64,000 nt of DNA. Origin: Nonomuraea wenchangensis. GTDB taxonomy: Bacteria; Actinomycetota; Actinomycetes; Streptosporangiales; Streptosporangiaceae. The stretch spans positions 106,139 through 170,138 of the forward strand of contig NZ_FOHX01000012.1 in NCBI RefSeq assembly GCF_900111685.1, given 5' to 3'. Of the stretch, positions 34,117 to 42,911 are shown in pieces. Position numbers and translations under genes: made by a program. Position 1 is the stretch's first letter. Each line of letters starts with the position of its first letter. Below the pieces are notes generated by a model that was not told where the DNA came from, searched no databases, and saw only the letters and a list, made by a program, of their open reading frames with translations.

Positions 34117-35331
34117 TCATCGCCGGGTGGCCAATGCGTTCAGCGGGTTGTCCAGGAGGTCGGCGAAGGCGAGTTCGGCGGCCCCGGCGAGCGTGGTGTC
34201 ATCGCCCAGGGCCGTCACGGCCAGACGGACCCGTTCGCGCGACACCGGCAGGACATGCGCGTCGATCCGGGCGCGGACGCGCGGCGCGGCGGCCGGGTAG
34301 ACGTCGCGGAGCATGCCGCCGAAGACCACGAGCGCCGGGTTGAACAAGTTGATGAGGTTGACGACGCCGACGCCGAGCCAGTCGCCGACGCGGTCGACGG
34401 CGTCCCGTGCTCGGGCGTCACCGGTCGCGGCGAGGGCGACGACTGCCCGGATGCCGGCGCGTCCGAAGAGGTCGGCGGACCGGCCCGCGTAGTCGAGCAG
34501 CGCCTCCTCCCCCACCTCGGCCTCCAGGCAGCCGCGCGACCCGCACAGGCAGGGCCGCCCGTCGAACGGGTTGATCAGCATGTGTCCGAGTTCGCAGCCG
34601 TAGCCCGCGTCGCCGTCCAGGAGTTCGCCTCCGACGATGATCCCGCCGCCGACGCCGACGTCCCCGTGCAGGTAGATGAGGTTGTCCACGTCGCGTCCCG
34701 CGCCGCGTACGTGCTCGGCGATCGCCCCCAGGTGCGCCTCGTTGCCGACCTCGACGGCAAGCCCGAGGCCGAGCCCGGCGGCGAGTTCCGGGCCGAACGC
34801 CTGGTCCACCCAGCCGAGGTGCGGGCCGTACCGGACCGTGCCGTCGGCGCGCCTGATCAACCCGCAGTACGACGCGCCGACGCCCACGCACACCGCGTCC
34901 GGAGGGGCTCCGGCGACCAGTTCGCGGCCGAAGGCGGCGAGGACGCCGACGACGTCCTCCAGGTCGACGCCCGCGCGGGCGCGTACGGCCTCGCGGCGGT
35001 CGAGGATCCGGCCGCCGAGCCCGACCCGGGCCGCGAGCAGCCGGTCCACGGCGACGTCGAACGCGAGCCCGTACACCGTCTCCTGCTCGGGCATGACGAC
35101 GATGGACGGCCGCCCCGCGCGGCCCTGACCGGTGGGGACGCCCTCGCGGACGAGCCCGGCCGCGGCGAGCTCCGCGGTCAGGTCCATGATGGTGCTGCGG
35201 TTGAGGCCCATCCGGCGGCTGAGCGCGGCCCGTGACACGGCTCCGTCCTTGTGGACGCGGCGCAGCACCTCGCTGAGGTTCCGCTGCCGCATCTGCTCCT
35301 GCGTCCGCGCGCCCGCCGCCGATCCCGTCAT
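34117..35331 (-). CDS. ROK-family transcriptional regulator
   Basis: A 404-residue NagC/XylR-type repressor. The N-terminal winged helix (QRNLSEVLRRVHKDGAVSRAALS, then LNRSTIMDLTAEL) is followed by a sugar-kinase-like ROK domain, with VGVGASYCGLI, LHGDVGVGGGIIVGGELL and the zinc-site cluster CLCGSRGCLEAEV preceded by GCELGHM. ROK repressors respond to sugars or sugar phosphates. It starts 10 bases after the channel gene stop, so the two are likely cotranscribed, an odd pairing. Target genes are not evident locally. Confidence 0.9.
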   Translation of the reverse strand: MTGSAAGARTQEQMRQRNLSEVLRRVHKDGAVSRAALSRRMGLNRSTIMDLTAELAAAGLVREGVPTGQGRAGRPSIVVMPEQETVYGLAFDVAVDRLLAARVGLGGRILDRREAVRARAGVDLEDVVGVLAAFGRELVAGAPPDAVCVGVGASYCGLIRRADGTVRYGPHLGWVDQAFGPELAAGLGLGLAVEVGNEAHLGAIAEHVRGAGRDVDNLIYLHGDVGVGGGIIVGGELLDGDAGYGCELGHMLINPFDGRPCLCGSRGCLEAEVGEEALLDYAGRSADLFGRAGIRAVVALAATGDARARDAVDRVGDWLGVGVVNLINLFNPALVVFGGMLRDVYPAAAPRVRARIDAHVLPVSRERVRLAVTALGDDTTLAGAAELAFADLLDNPLNALATRR

Positions 35332-35341
35332 CGCCACCAGC

Positions 35342-36157
35342 CTAGGACGGTTGGTCCCGCAGCAGCAGCTGATCCAGTTTGGCGTTCAGCGCGGCCAGCT
35401 CCTGCCTGACGGCGTTCAGCTCCGCCTGGGTCTGGAGTTCGGCGGCCGAGGGCTCGTTCTCGTGCATGGCGTTCACCACGACCGCGATGAACAGGTTCAG
35501 CGCGACGAAGGTGGACATGAGGATGTACGCGATGAAGAAGAGCCACGCCCACGGCTTGTGCTCCATGACGTCCTGGGCGACGTTGCCCCAGTCGTCGCCG
35601 GTCATGATCTGGAACAGGGTGAACAGCGAGCGCGGCAGCTCGTCGAAGCGTTCGGGCACGATGTCGCCGAACAGCTTCGTGGCGATGACCGCCGCGATGT
35701 AGATCAGCAGGACCAGCAGCCCGATGATGGAGGCCATGCCCGGCATCGCGGTCAGCAGGGCGCCGACCACGCGGCGCATGCTGGGCACCGCCGAGACCAG
35801 CCGCAGGGCCCGCAGGATGCGCAGCGCTCGCAGCACCGACGTGGGTCCGGAGGCCGGGATGAGGGCGACGGCGACGATGACGGTGTCGAACCAGTTCCAG
35901 GGGTCTTTGAAGAACGACCTGCGGTAGGCGTACAGGCGGGCGGCGATCTCGGCGGTGAAGACGACGAGCGCGATCCGGTCGACGGCGTGCAGCAGGCCGC
36001 CGATCTGATCCATGAGGCGAGCGCTGGTCTCCATGCCGATGGTGATCGCGTTGATCACGATCACGGCGATGACGGCTCGCTGCACGAGCCGGTTCTCCAG
36101 GAACCCTCGAACGCGTTCTTGCCTGGACACTTCCGACCGTCCTTGGAAGAGCATCAT
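35342..36157 (-). CDS. Voltage-gated cation channel (BacNav-like), acidic filter
   Basis: A 271-residue single-repeat six-helix channel; four copies would form a pore. S4 has arginines every third residue (R110, R113, R116, R119 in VLRALRILRALRL). The pore loop reads FQIMTGDDWGN (filter TGDDW at 186-190). S6 has the conserved Asn (FVALNLFIAVVV), followed by a coiled coil (238-266) as in other BacNav channels. Known sodium channels have TLESW; two adjacent aspartates resemble the engineered calcium-selective CavAb filter (TLDDW). GTG at 36130, with AAGGA upstream, is an alternative start. Confidence 0.9.
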   Translation of the reverse strand: MMLFQGRSEVSRQERVRGFLENRLVQRAVIAVIVINAITIGMETSARLMDQIGGLLHAVDRIALVVFTAEIAARLYAYRRSFFKDPWNWFDTVIVAVALIPASGPTSVLRALRILRALRLVSAVPSMRRVVGALLTAMPGMASIIGLLVLLIYIAAVIATKLFGDIVPERFDELPRSLFTLFQIMTGDDWGNVAQDVMEHKPWAWLFFIAYILMSTFVALNLFIAVVVNAMHENEPSAAELQTQAELNAVRQELAALNAKLDQLLLRDQPS

Positions 36158-36170
36158 GATCGTCGATCAT
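36156..36170. promoter_or_regulatory. Palindrome between channel and CNNM genes
   Basis: ATGATCGTCGATCAT is a perfect palindrome around one central base (7-base arms). It overlaps the first possible ATG of the channel gene and lies about 210 bases before the CNNM operon on the other strand. It is a candidate operator; the protein is unknown. Confidence 0.45.
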
Positions 36171-36261
36171 CGTAGGGGGAACGTTAGAAGCCGGCGGTCC
36201 GACGCCGGGCGATACGCCCCGGTTCGCGGCTGAGTGCACGAATCCGCTAGCGTCGAATTGC

Positions 36262-36293
36262 AGCGCATGCGGGCGGGCCTGCCCGCATGCGCT
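36262..36293 (+). promoter_or_regulatory. Long hairpin in the leader of the CNNM operon
   Basis: A 13-bp perfect stem (AGCGCATGCGGGC with its complement) and a 6-base loop, GGGCCT. It sits 88 bases before the first CNNM gene in a 220-base leader. Without a T tract it could be a terminator/attenuator, or part of a cation-responsive leader. I do not recognise an M-box or other known riboswitch here. Confidence 0.45.
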
Positions 36294-36380
36294 CCTCAAG
36301 CCGGTCCGTCCGGCGAGACAGAAGGGAACATACGTGTCGGCGAACCTGACCCGCCCGCGACTCATACAAGGGCGTGCCAG

Positions 36381-37745
36381 GTGAGCGTGGCCCTCGGTCT
36401 GCTGGCCGTCTTCCTGCTCACCGCCGCCACCGGCTACTTCGTCGCCCAGGAGTTCGCCTACGTCAGCGCCGACCGGCTCACCCTGGTCACCCAGGCCGAG
36501 GCAGGCGACAGGAAGGCCGCCAAGGCGGTCCAGGTGATGGAGCGGCTGTCGTTCATGCTGTCCGGCGCCCAGCTCGGCATCACCGTCACCGCCCTGGTCG
36601 TCGGATTCATCGCCCGCCCCGCGCTGGCCGAGCTCATCGCCCCCGCCCTGATCGCGCTGGGCCTGCCCGCCGGTCTGGTGGGCGCCGTCGCCCTGGCGAT
36701 CGGGTTCGCGCTGGCCACGGTCATCCAGATGGTGCTGGGCGAGCTGGCCCCCAAGAACCTCGCCCTGGCCAGGCCGGAGCCGCTCGCCCGCGCGCTGGCC
36801 GGGTCCACCCTGGTCTACCTGACGATCGCCGGCCCGGTCGTCAAGCTCTTCGACACCGCGGCCAACCGGCTGCTGCGCGCCGTGGGCATCGAACCGGTCG
36901 AGGAGCTGCACCACGGCGCCACCCTCGAAGAGCTCGGCCACATCATCGGCGAGTCCGAGGCCCACGGTCACCTGCCCGGCAGCCAGGCCGACGTGCTGGA
37001 GCGGGCCCTGGCCTTCTCCGAGCACACCGCCGAGGAGGTCATGGTGCCGCGCGTGGACGTCGTCGCCGTCCCCGCGATCGCCACCGTCGCGGATCTGGAC
37101 GAGCTGATCGCCACGCACGGCCACACCCACTACCCGGTGCTCGGCGCCACCTTCGACCTCGTGGTCGGCCTGGTCAGCCTGCGCGACGCCGCCGCCGTCG
37201 CACCCGAGGACGCCGCCCGCGTCCGGATCGGCAGCATCTGCCGGGACGTGCTCGTCGTCCCGTTCTCCCTCGCGCTGCCGGACCTGGCCCGGCAGATGCA
37301 CGAACGCGGCGAGGAGGTGGCCTGCGTGGTGAACGAGCACGGCGGCCTGGCCGGGCTGCTCACCTGGGAGGACGTCGCCGAGGAGCTGGTCGGCGAGATC
37401 GCCGACGAGAACGACGTGGAGCCCCCGGGCGTCGTGCGACAGGGCGACGCGTGGGAGGTGGACGCCGCCCTGCGCATCGACGAGATCGCCCTGGCCACCG
37501 ATTTGGCGCTGCCCGACGAGGACGAGTACGACACCGTCGCCGGGCTCGTCCTGCACCGGCTCGGCCGCTTCGCCGCCCCCGGCGAGACGATCACCGTCAG
37601 CCTGCCCGCCACCCTGGACGCCAAGGCGCCCACGCACGCCCGCATCGAGGTCCTGACCCTGCGCCGGCACGTCCCCGAACGCGTCCGCCTGACCCCCTAC
37701 CGCGACGACAACGACGACAACGACGAGAACGAGGAGCAACCGTGA
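36381..37745 (+). CDS. CNNM/CorC-type membrane protein 1 (DUF21-CBS-CorC_HlyC)
   Basis: A 454-residue protein: DUF21 membrane domain with four helices (about 1-185, including GAQLGITVTALVVGF and MVLGELAPKNLALARPE), a CBS pair (about 200-330, EEVMVPRVDVVAVP) and a C-terminal CorC_HlyC domain (about 345-440, DEYDTVAGLVLHRLG). The family moves or regulates Mg2+/Co2+. Start GTG at 36381 with AAGGG upstream. Its stop overlaps the second CNNM gene (GTGA), and a third copy follows, so they probably work together or as heteromers. Acidic repeats end the protein. Confidence 0.9.
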   Translation: MSVALGLLAVFLLTAATGYFVAQEFAYVSADRLTLVTQAEAGDRKAAKAVQVMERLSFMLSGAQLGITVTALVVGFIARPALAELIAPALIALGLPAGLVGAVALAIGFALATVIQMVLGELAPKNLALARPEPLARALAGSTLVYLTIAGPVVKLFDTAANRLLRAVGIEPVEELHHGATLEELGHIIGESEAHGHLPGSQADVLERALAFSEHTAEEVMVPRVDVVAVPAIATVADLDELIATHGHTHYPVLGATFDLVVGLVSLRDAAAVAPEDAARVRIGSICRDVLVVPFSLALPDLARQMHERGEEVACVVNEHGGLAGLLTWEDVAEELVGEIADENDVEPPGVVRQGDAWEVDAALRIDEIALATDLALPDEDEYDTVAGLVLHRLGRFAAPGETITVSLPATLDAKAPTHARIEVLTLRRHVPERVRLTPYRDDNDDNDENEEQP

Positions 37746-38770
37746 GCCTGACCACCGGCCTGGCCCTGACCCTGCTCCTGCTCGTCGGCAACGGCTTCTT
37801 CGTCGCCGCCGAGTTCGCCCTGGTCGCCGCCAAACGCCACCGCCTGGAGAAGGCCGCCGCCTCGGGCAGCCGGGCCGCCTCCGCCGCCCTGTCGGGCATC
37901 AAGGAGCTGTCGCTCATGCTGGCCGGGGCGCAGCTCGGCATCACGCTGTGCTCACTCGGCCTCGGCGTGGTGTCCGAGCCGCTGATCGCGGGCACCCTCG
38001 TCCCGCTCTTCCACACCGTCGGGCTGCCGGACGCGGCCGCGCACTCGGTGGCGTTCGTGATCGCGCTGGCGCTGGTGACGTTCCTGCACATGGTGCTCGG
38101 CGAGATGGCGCCCAAGTCGTGGGCGATCGCGCACCCGGAGCGGTCGGCCACCGTCCTGGCGCTGCCGTTCCGCGGCTTCACCCTGCTGGTACGCCCGCTC
38201 ATCAGCGCGCTCAACGGCATCACCAACGGCCTGCTGCGGCTGTTCAAGGTCCATCCGCGCGGAGAGGGGGCAGCGCCCAGGACCCCCGCCCAGCTCCGGC
38301 ACCTGGTGGAGGAGTCGCGCCGGCTCGGCCTCATCGAGGCCGACGATCACGCCGTGCTCACCCAGGCCCTGCGCGCCCCCGACGCGCCCATCGCCCACCT
38401 GGTCACCCCGGCCGATCAGGTGGTCACCGTGCCCGCCGACGCCACCGCGCAGCAGATCATCGACGCCTGCCTGCATGCCCGGCGCTCCCGCCTCATCGCC
38501 GGGCCGCTCACCGCCCCGGCGGGGGTGGTCCACGTCCGCGACGCCTACCTGGCGCGCCGCCGCGGCGACACCCGGACGACCGCCGCCCAGCTCGCCCACC
38601 CGCTGCCGGACCTGGCCGAGGACGCCTCGATCGCCGAAGCGGTGAGCCGGCTGCGGAGCGCCCGCGGGCAGGTCGCGCTGGTCCGCACCGCGACGGGCAC
38701 CGCGGCGGGCGGCGTGTCGGGCATCGTCAGCCTGGACGACCTGCTGACCACGCTGCTCGTCCCCGCCTGA
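37742..38770 (+). CDS. CNNM/CorC-type membrane protein 2 (DUF21-CBS only)
   Basis: A 342-residue paralogue of the preceding gene. It keeps DUF21 (VGNGFFVAAEFALVAAKRH, GAQLGITLCSLGLG, MVLGEMAPKSWAIAHPE) and the CBS pair (LVTPADQVVTVPADA to GIVSLDDLLTTLL) but lacks the C-terminal CorC_HlyC domain of copy 1. Translation starts at a GTG overlapping the first gene's stop, so the proteins are probably coupled and may form a heteromer in which only one subunit has the third domain. Terminal LVPA follows the CBS directly. Confidence 0.9.
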   Translation: MSLTTGLALTLLLLVGNGFFVAAEFALVAAKRHRLEKAAASGSRAASAALSGIKELSLMLAGAQLGITLCSLGLGVVSEPLIAGTLVPLFHTVGLPDAAAHSVAFVIALALVTFLHMVLGEMAPKSWAIAHPERSATVLALPFRGFTLLVRPLISALNGITNGLLRLFKVHPRGEGAAPRTPAQLRHLVEESRRLGLIEADDHAVLTQALRAPDAPIAHLVTPADQVVTVPADATAQQIIDACLHARRSRLIAGPLTAPAGVVHVRDAYLARRRGDTRTTAAQLAHPLPDLAEDASIAEAVSRLRSARGQVALVRTATGTAAGGVSGIVSLDDLLTTLLVPA

Positions 38771-39033
38771 GCACTGCGCCGGCGGGAACTTCGCCCCGTT
38801 CTCGCCCGTTCTGCCGTGTGACCTGTGCTGATCGCGACGAACGAGTGGAGTGACGGCTCTTCCGTGGAAGAGGCCCGTACCAGTGGCCCGGTGCCTCGTC
38901 GTTCGCGCGCGCACCCCCTCGCGGAAAGCGCGGTCTTCTCCCTCGCCCGAGCCGCAACTCACGCGCCGCTCGGGCGGCGTTCCCCCTGCCGGCCCCGCGC
39001 CGCGTCACCGTTCTCTCAAGGAGCCCCTCTGCC

Positions 39034-40317
39034 TTGGACGGCTACTGGTTTCAGCTCGCCCTCGTCGTGGTCCTGGTCATACTCAACGCCGTCTTCGCCG
39101 GCTCCGAGCTGGCGCTGATCTCCCTGCGTGAGGGCCAGCTCCGCCGGCTCGAACAGCGCGGACAGGGCGGCAAGGTCCTCGCCCGCCTGGCCCGCGACCC
39201 CAACCAGTTCCTCGCCACCATCCAGCTCGTCATCACCCTGTCCGGCTTCCTCGCCTCCGCCACCGCGGCGGTCACCCTGTCCGAGCCGCTGGTGCCGCTG
39301 CTCGGCTTCCTCGGCGACGCCGCGAACCCGATCGCCATCGTGCTGGTGACGATCGTGCTGACGTTCCTCACGCTGGTGTTCGGCGAGCTCGCGCCCAAGC
39401 GGGTCGCCATGCAGCGCGCCGAGAGCTGGGCCCTGCTGGTGGCCCGCCCGCTCAGCCTCATCGCCACCCTGTCCCGGCCCGTCGTCTGGGCCCTCGCCAG
39501 GTCCACCGACCTCGCCGTACGCCTCATGGGCGGCGACCCGGACCGGCACCGCGAGGAGATCAGCCCCGAGGAGATCCGCGACCTGGTCGCCACCCACCGC
39601 GGCTTCACCCCCGAGCAGCGGCTCATCATCTCGGGCGCGGTCGAGATCAGCGACCGGGTGCTGCGCGAGGTGCTGGTCTCCCGCCGCGAGGTCTTCACCC
39701 TCGACGCCGCCACCCCCGTCGAGCCGGCCCGCCGCCTGCTGGCCGCGTCCGGCCACTCCCGCGCCCCGGTCGTCGGCGGGCGCGGCCTGGACGAGGTGGC
39801 CGGCATCGTCAACCTGCGCGACCTGCTCACCGACGAGCACGCCACGACCGCCGCCGACGTGGCCCGCCCGCCGCTCCTGCTGCCCGACAGCCTGCCCGTC
39901 TCCGACGCGCTGCGCCGCTTCAAGGCGGAACGCCAGCAGTTCGCCCTCGTCATCGACGAACGCGGCTCCGTGAACGGCATCGTCACCCTCGAAGACCTCC
40001 TGGAGGAGGTGGTCGGCGAGATCTACGACGAGACCGACCGCGACGTGCTGGCGGCCGTCCGCGAGGCCGACGGCGCTCTGCTGCTGACCGGCACGTTCCC
40101 CGTCCACGACCTGCCGGACCTGGACGTGCACCTGGAGGAGCGGCCCGACGGCGACTACACCACGGTCGCGGGTCTCGTCCTGACCCTGCTCGGCCACGTG
40201 CCCACCGCCCCCGGGGAGAGCGTGGAGATCGGCGGCTGGCGCTTCCAGGTGGTGGCCGTCGAACGCCACGCCATCACCCAGGTGCGCCTCAGCGCGTCGG
40301 TCCCGGGCCAGGGATGA
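39034..40317 (+). CDS. CNNM/CorC-type membrane protein 3 (DUF21-CBS-CorC_HlyC)
   Basis: A 427-residue member with DUF21 (VILNAVFAGSELALISLRE, TIQLVITLSGFLAS, VFGELAPKRVAMQ), a CBS pair (FTPEQRLIISGAVEISDR to GSVNGIVTLEDLLEEVVGE) and CorC_HlyC (GDYTTVAGLVLTLLGHVP). The TTG start has AAGGAG about 10 bases upstream. It stands 263 bases after copy 2, so it may have its own promoter. Being full-length like copy 1 but quite different in sequence, it is not a recent duplicate. Confidence 0.9.
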   Translation: MDGYWFQLALVVVLVILNAVFAGSELALISLREGQLRRLEQRGQGGKVLARLARDPNQFLATIQLVITLSGFLASATAAVTLSEPLVPLLGFLGDAANPIAIVLVTIVLTFLTLVFGELAPKRVAMQRAESWALLVARPLSLIATLSRPVVWALARSTDLAVRLMGGDPDRHREEISPEEIRDLVATHRGFTPEQRLIISGAVEISDRVLREVLVSRREVFTLDAATPVEPARRLLAASGHSRAPVVGGRGLDEVAGIVNLRDLLTDEHATTAADVARPPLLLPDSLPVSDALRRFKAERQQFALVIDERGSVNGIVTLEDLLEEVVGEIYDETDRDVLAAVREADGALLLTGTFPVHDLPDLDVHLEERPDGDYTTVAGLVLTLLGHVPTAPGESVEIGGWRFQVVAVERHAITQVRLSASVPGQG

Positions 40318-40579
40318 GGGTGATCGCGGCTCTGCCCGCCGATCACTGGCAGAAGGCCGCCATGCCGAGCACGGACTTGACCGCGCTCGGCCAGCCGAGC
40401 CTGCGCCGCGACACACGACGCGGCCCGGCCGTCATCAGCGCGGGTCTTGACCGCGACGTCCCTGAGCCGCCGAGCAGCTGCCGGCGAGCCACCACGGCCC
40501 TCCTTCCTCGGTCCATCAAGCGGCATAAGGGCTGCGGCCGATCACCCGGCCGATTTGAGGAGCGATATCCGGATACCTC

Positions 40580-41224
40580 ATGATGTTCCGGATGAAAATC
40601 GTCTCAGGTCGTACACTCAGCGTCACCGTGATCACCGTTGCCGTGCTGGGCCTGGCCGCCGGCGGGTGCGCGTCGTCCGGCGCCGACGTCGTCAAAGCCT
40701 CGCCGCCCGCGCCTTCCACGGAGGACAAGGCGACGCCTTCCCCGGAAGGCAGTGCGGTGTCCGACGAACCGGAGGCGGCCACGGCGCTGCGTTTCGGCCG
40801 GCCTGCGCTGATGGATTTTTCGTACAACGACAAAAAGGGCAAGTTGCAGATCACCGTCACCCGCATCGTCAAGGGCCGCACCGCGGACCTGTCCGGTCTG
40901 AGCCTCAGCGGCAAGGCCAGGAAGATGGTGCCGTACTACATTCACGCCACGGTCAAGAACGCCGGCACGACCGACCTGTCGCTGACGATGCCGCCCGGGC
41001 CGCGCGGGGTGCTGGCGAACGGCGAGGCGGCCAGGAGCCTGTCGGTCATCGGCCGTTTCGCCACATGCGACAGTTATCCCGACACGCACAAGTTCCCGCC
41101 CGGCAAGTCGTACCGCACCTGCGCCCCCGTACTGGCCGATCCCGGGGACACCGTCATCGGAGCCGAGTGGTCGAGCGATCCCTACAGCGACGGTCCCGTC
41201 GCCACCTGGACCCGCCGGCCGTAG
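40580..41224 (+). CDS. Probable lipoprotein
   Basis: About 214 residues. N-terminal basic segment and hydrophobic run (TLSVTVITVAVLGLAAG) end in a lipobox-like GLAAGGC; the following Ser/Pro/Thr-rich linker (about 30 residues) is usual for cell-surface lipoproteins. The rest looks beta-rich (LQITVTRIVKG, VPYYIHATVKNAGTTDLSL), like an extracytoplasmic DUF4352-type immunoglobulin-like domain. No catalytic residues recognised. Either ATG at 40580, 40583 or 40592 could be the start. It converges with the AKR gene with a 3-base gap. Confidence 0.72.
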   Translation: MMFRMKIVSGRTLSVTVITVAVLGLAAGGCASSGADVVKASPPAPSTEDKATPSPEGSAVSDEPEAATALRFGRPALMDFSYNDKKGKLQITVTRIVKGRTADLSGLSLSGKARKMVPYYIHATVKNAGTTDLSLTMPPGPRGVLANGEAARSLSVIGRFATCDSYPDTHKFPPGKSYRTCAPVLADPGDTVIGAEWSSDPYSDGPVATWTRRP

Positions 41225-41227
41225 TGA

Positions 41228-42172
41228 TCACGCGCCGGCGCGGAAGCGGAAAGGCGGAGTGAACGGGCGGGTGGGGACGGCGTCGAGGGCGGCTAGGGTC
41301 TGCTCGTCGAGGGTGATCGCGCCCGCGGCCAGGTTCGCCTCGAGGTGGCCGGTGTCGGCGGTGCCCGGGATGAGCAGCGTGCGGGGCGAGCGGTGCAGCA
41401 GCCAGGCCAGGCCGACCTGTGCGGGGGTGCAGCCCAGACGTTCGGCGGCGGCGAGCACGGCCGGCTCGTCGGCCACCTTCGCCAGCCCCGGCAGCGCGCC
41501 GCCCAGCGGGAAGTAGGGGACCCAGGCGATCTGCTCGGCCTCGCACAGCCGGAGCACGTCCTCGTCGTCACGGGCGACGAGGCTGTAGGCGTTCTGCACG
41601 CACACGATGCCCGCCGGCAGCGCGCGGCGCAGGATGTCCGCGGTCACGCTGCTCAGCCCGATCGTGCCGATCTTGCCTTCCTCGCGCAGCGCGATCAGCT
41701 CCGCGAGCTGGTCGTCGAGGCCGACGACCTGGTCGTCGGGGACGGGGACGCTGATCCCGGAGTCCGTACGGCGCAGGTTGACCACCGGGATCTGCTCCAG
41801 CCCGAGCGTGGCCAGGTTGTCCTCGACGCTCGCCCGCAGGTCCGCGGGCCGCTGCGCGAGCCGCAGCGGGAACGGGCCGCCGGGGTCGGAGACGGCGCCG
41901 ACCTTGCTGACGACCAGCACGTCGTCCTCGGGCCTGAGCGCCGCGCGGATGATCTCGTTGACGAAGCCGTCGCCGTAGAACTGGGCGGTGTCGACGTGGT
42001 CGACGCCGAAGTCGATCGCGTGGCGCAGCAGGGCGACGGCGGCGCTGCGGTCGTCGTGCAGGCGCTCCAGCTGCATCGCGCCGTACCCCACGCGTGCGAC
42101 CGTACGGCCGGCCAGCTCGCCGGCGCCTCCGGGGCGCGGAGCGCGAGCGGCGGGGAAGGATGGGGACGTCAT
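41228..42172 (-). CDS. Aldo/keto reductase
   Basis: A 314-residue NADPH-dependent oxidoreductase. The AKR pattern is visible: GYGAMQLERL at strand 1, DHVDTAQFYGDGFVNEIIRAAL with catalytic Asp and Tyr, VVSKVG with the Lys, and VVNLRR, EEGKIGTIGLSSV and LIPGT toward the C-terminus. ATG at 42172; AGGTCACC lies just upstream. It is divergent from a TetR gene with two identical palindromes in the gap, so it is probably induced by the TetR ligand, perhaps an aldehyde or quinone substrate. Confidence 0.9.
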   Translation of the reverse strand: MTSPSFPAARAPRPGGAGELAGRTVARVGYGAMQLERLHDDRSAAVALLRHAIDFGVDHVDTAQFYGDGFVNEIIRAALRPEDDVLVVSKVGAVSDPGGPFPLRLAQRPADLRASVEDNLATLGLEQIPVVNLRRTDSGISVPVPDDQVVGLDDQLAELIALREEGKIGTIGLSSVTADILRRALPAGIVCVQNAYSLVARDDEDVLRLCEAEQIAWVPYFPLGGALPGLAKVADEPAVLAAAERLGCTPAQVGLAWLLHRSPRTLLIPGTADTGHLEANLAAGAITLDEQTLAALDAVPTRPFTPPFRFRAGA

Positions 42173-42205
42173 GGGTGACCTGCCCTCATGAGAGGATGAA
42201 GGAAG

Positions 42206-42254
42206 CGGAGGTGCCTCCGTTACTTCCACTGTAGCACTACCGGAGGTGCCTCCG
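42206..42254. promoter_or_regulatory. Two identical TetR-type operators between AKR and TetR
   Basis: CGGAGGTGCCTCCG occurs at 42206-42219 and 42241-42254 (6-base arms, central TG), each followed by TT. Centre spacing is 35 bp. The second ends 2 bases before the probable TTG start of the TetR gene, and the first is 33 bases before the AKR ATG, so binding would shut both directions. Confidence 0.75.
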
Positions 42255-42256
42255 TT

Positions 42257-42886
42257 TTGAGTACGTCCGAGACCACCCCGCCCCAGAACCCTCCGGACCC
42301 GCCCGGCCCCGCTCAGCGGCCGGGACGCCGTGACGCGCGGCGCAACCGCGACAAGCTCATCGCCACCGCCCAGGCCGCATTCGCCGCGGCCGACGGCCCC
42401 GTCGCGCTGGAGGCCATCGCCCGCCAGGCCGGGGTCGGCATCGGCACCCTCTACCGCCACTTCCCCACCCGCGAGGACCTCGTCGACGCCGTCTACGCGG
42501 CCGAGCTGGAGGCCGTCACCACGAGCGTCTCCGCCCTGCTCGGCCGGCACCCCGCCGACGTCGCGCTGCGGACCTGGCTGGGCCGCTACGCCGCCTTCGT
42601 CACCACCAAACGCGGAATGATGGACACCCTGCGCGCCGGATACGCCTCCGGACGCATCGCGCCCCCCTCACGCGAGCGCGTCACCACCACGATCGCCACG
42701 ATCCTCCGCGACGGCGCCGCACAGGGCACCCTCCGCGCCGACGTCGCCGCCGAGGACGTCACCACCCTGCTCATCGGCGTGTTCCTCGCCATCACCGCCG
42801 GCGCGCCCCAGGAGCAGACCGACCGCCTGCTCGACCTCATCACCGACGCACTCCGCCCACGACCGGACACCCCCGCCGGCTCGTGA
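42257..42886 (+). CDS. TetR-family transcriptional regulator
   Basis: A 209-residue repressor. The first ~25 residues are proline-rich; the HTH follows (LIATAQAAFAAADGPVALEAI, then VGIGTLYRHFPTREDLV), and the C-terminal domain with TILRDGAAQGTLRADV matches the SbtR-like TetR group. The TTG start directly abuts the second operator. It is divergent from an aldo/keto reductase that it probably controls. Ligand unknown. Confidence 0.88.
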   Translation: MSTSETTPPQNPPDPPGPAQRPGRRDARRNRDKLIATAQAAFAAADGPVALEAIARQAGVGIGTLYRHFPTREDLVDAVYAAELEAVTTSVSALLGRHPADVALRTWLGRYAAFVTTKRGMMDTLRAGYASGRIAPPSRERVTTTIATILRDGAAQGTLRADVAAEDVTTLLIGVFLAITAGAPQEQTDRLLDLITDALRPRPDTPAGS

Positions 42887-42911
42887 CCGGTCAAAGGGTG
42901 GGGGCGCCCCG

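Noticed and set aside
36262..36293. M-box or other cation riboswitch upstream of CNNM genes
   Set aside because: Only a single long hairpin is visible; the conserved M-box core was not found.
35328..37739. 803-codon minus-strand open frame over the CNNM genes
   Set aside because: Mirror of the CNNM1 coding strand; Gly/Asp/Val/His-rich, no fold or motif.
39016..40416. Long minus-strand frame over CNNM3
   Set aside because: Same antisense artefact; the plus strand has DUF21, CBS and CorC_HlyC motifs.
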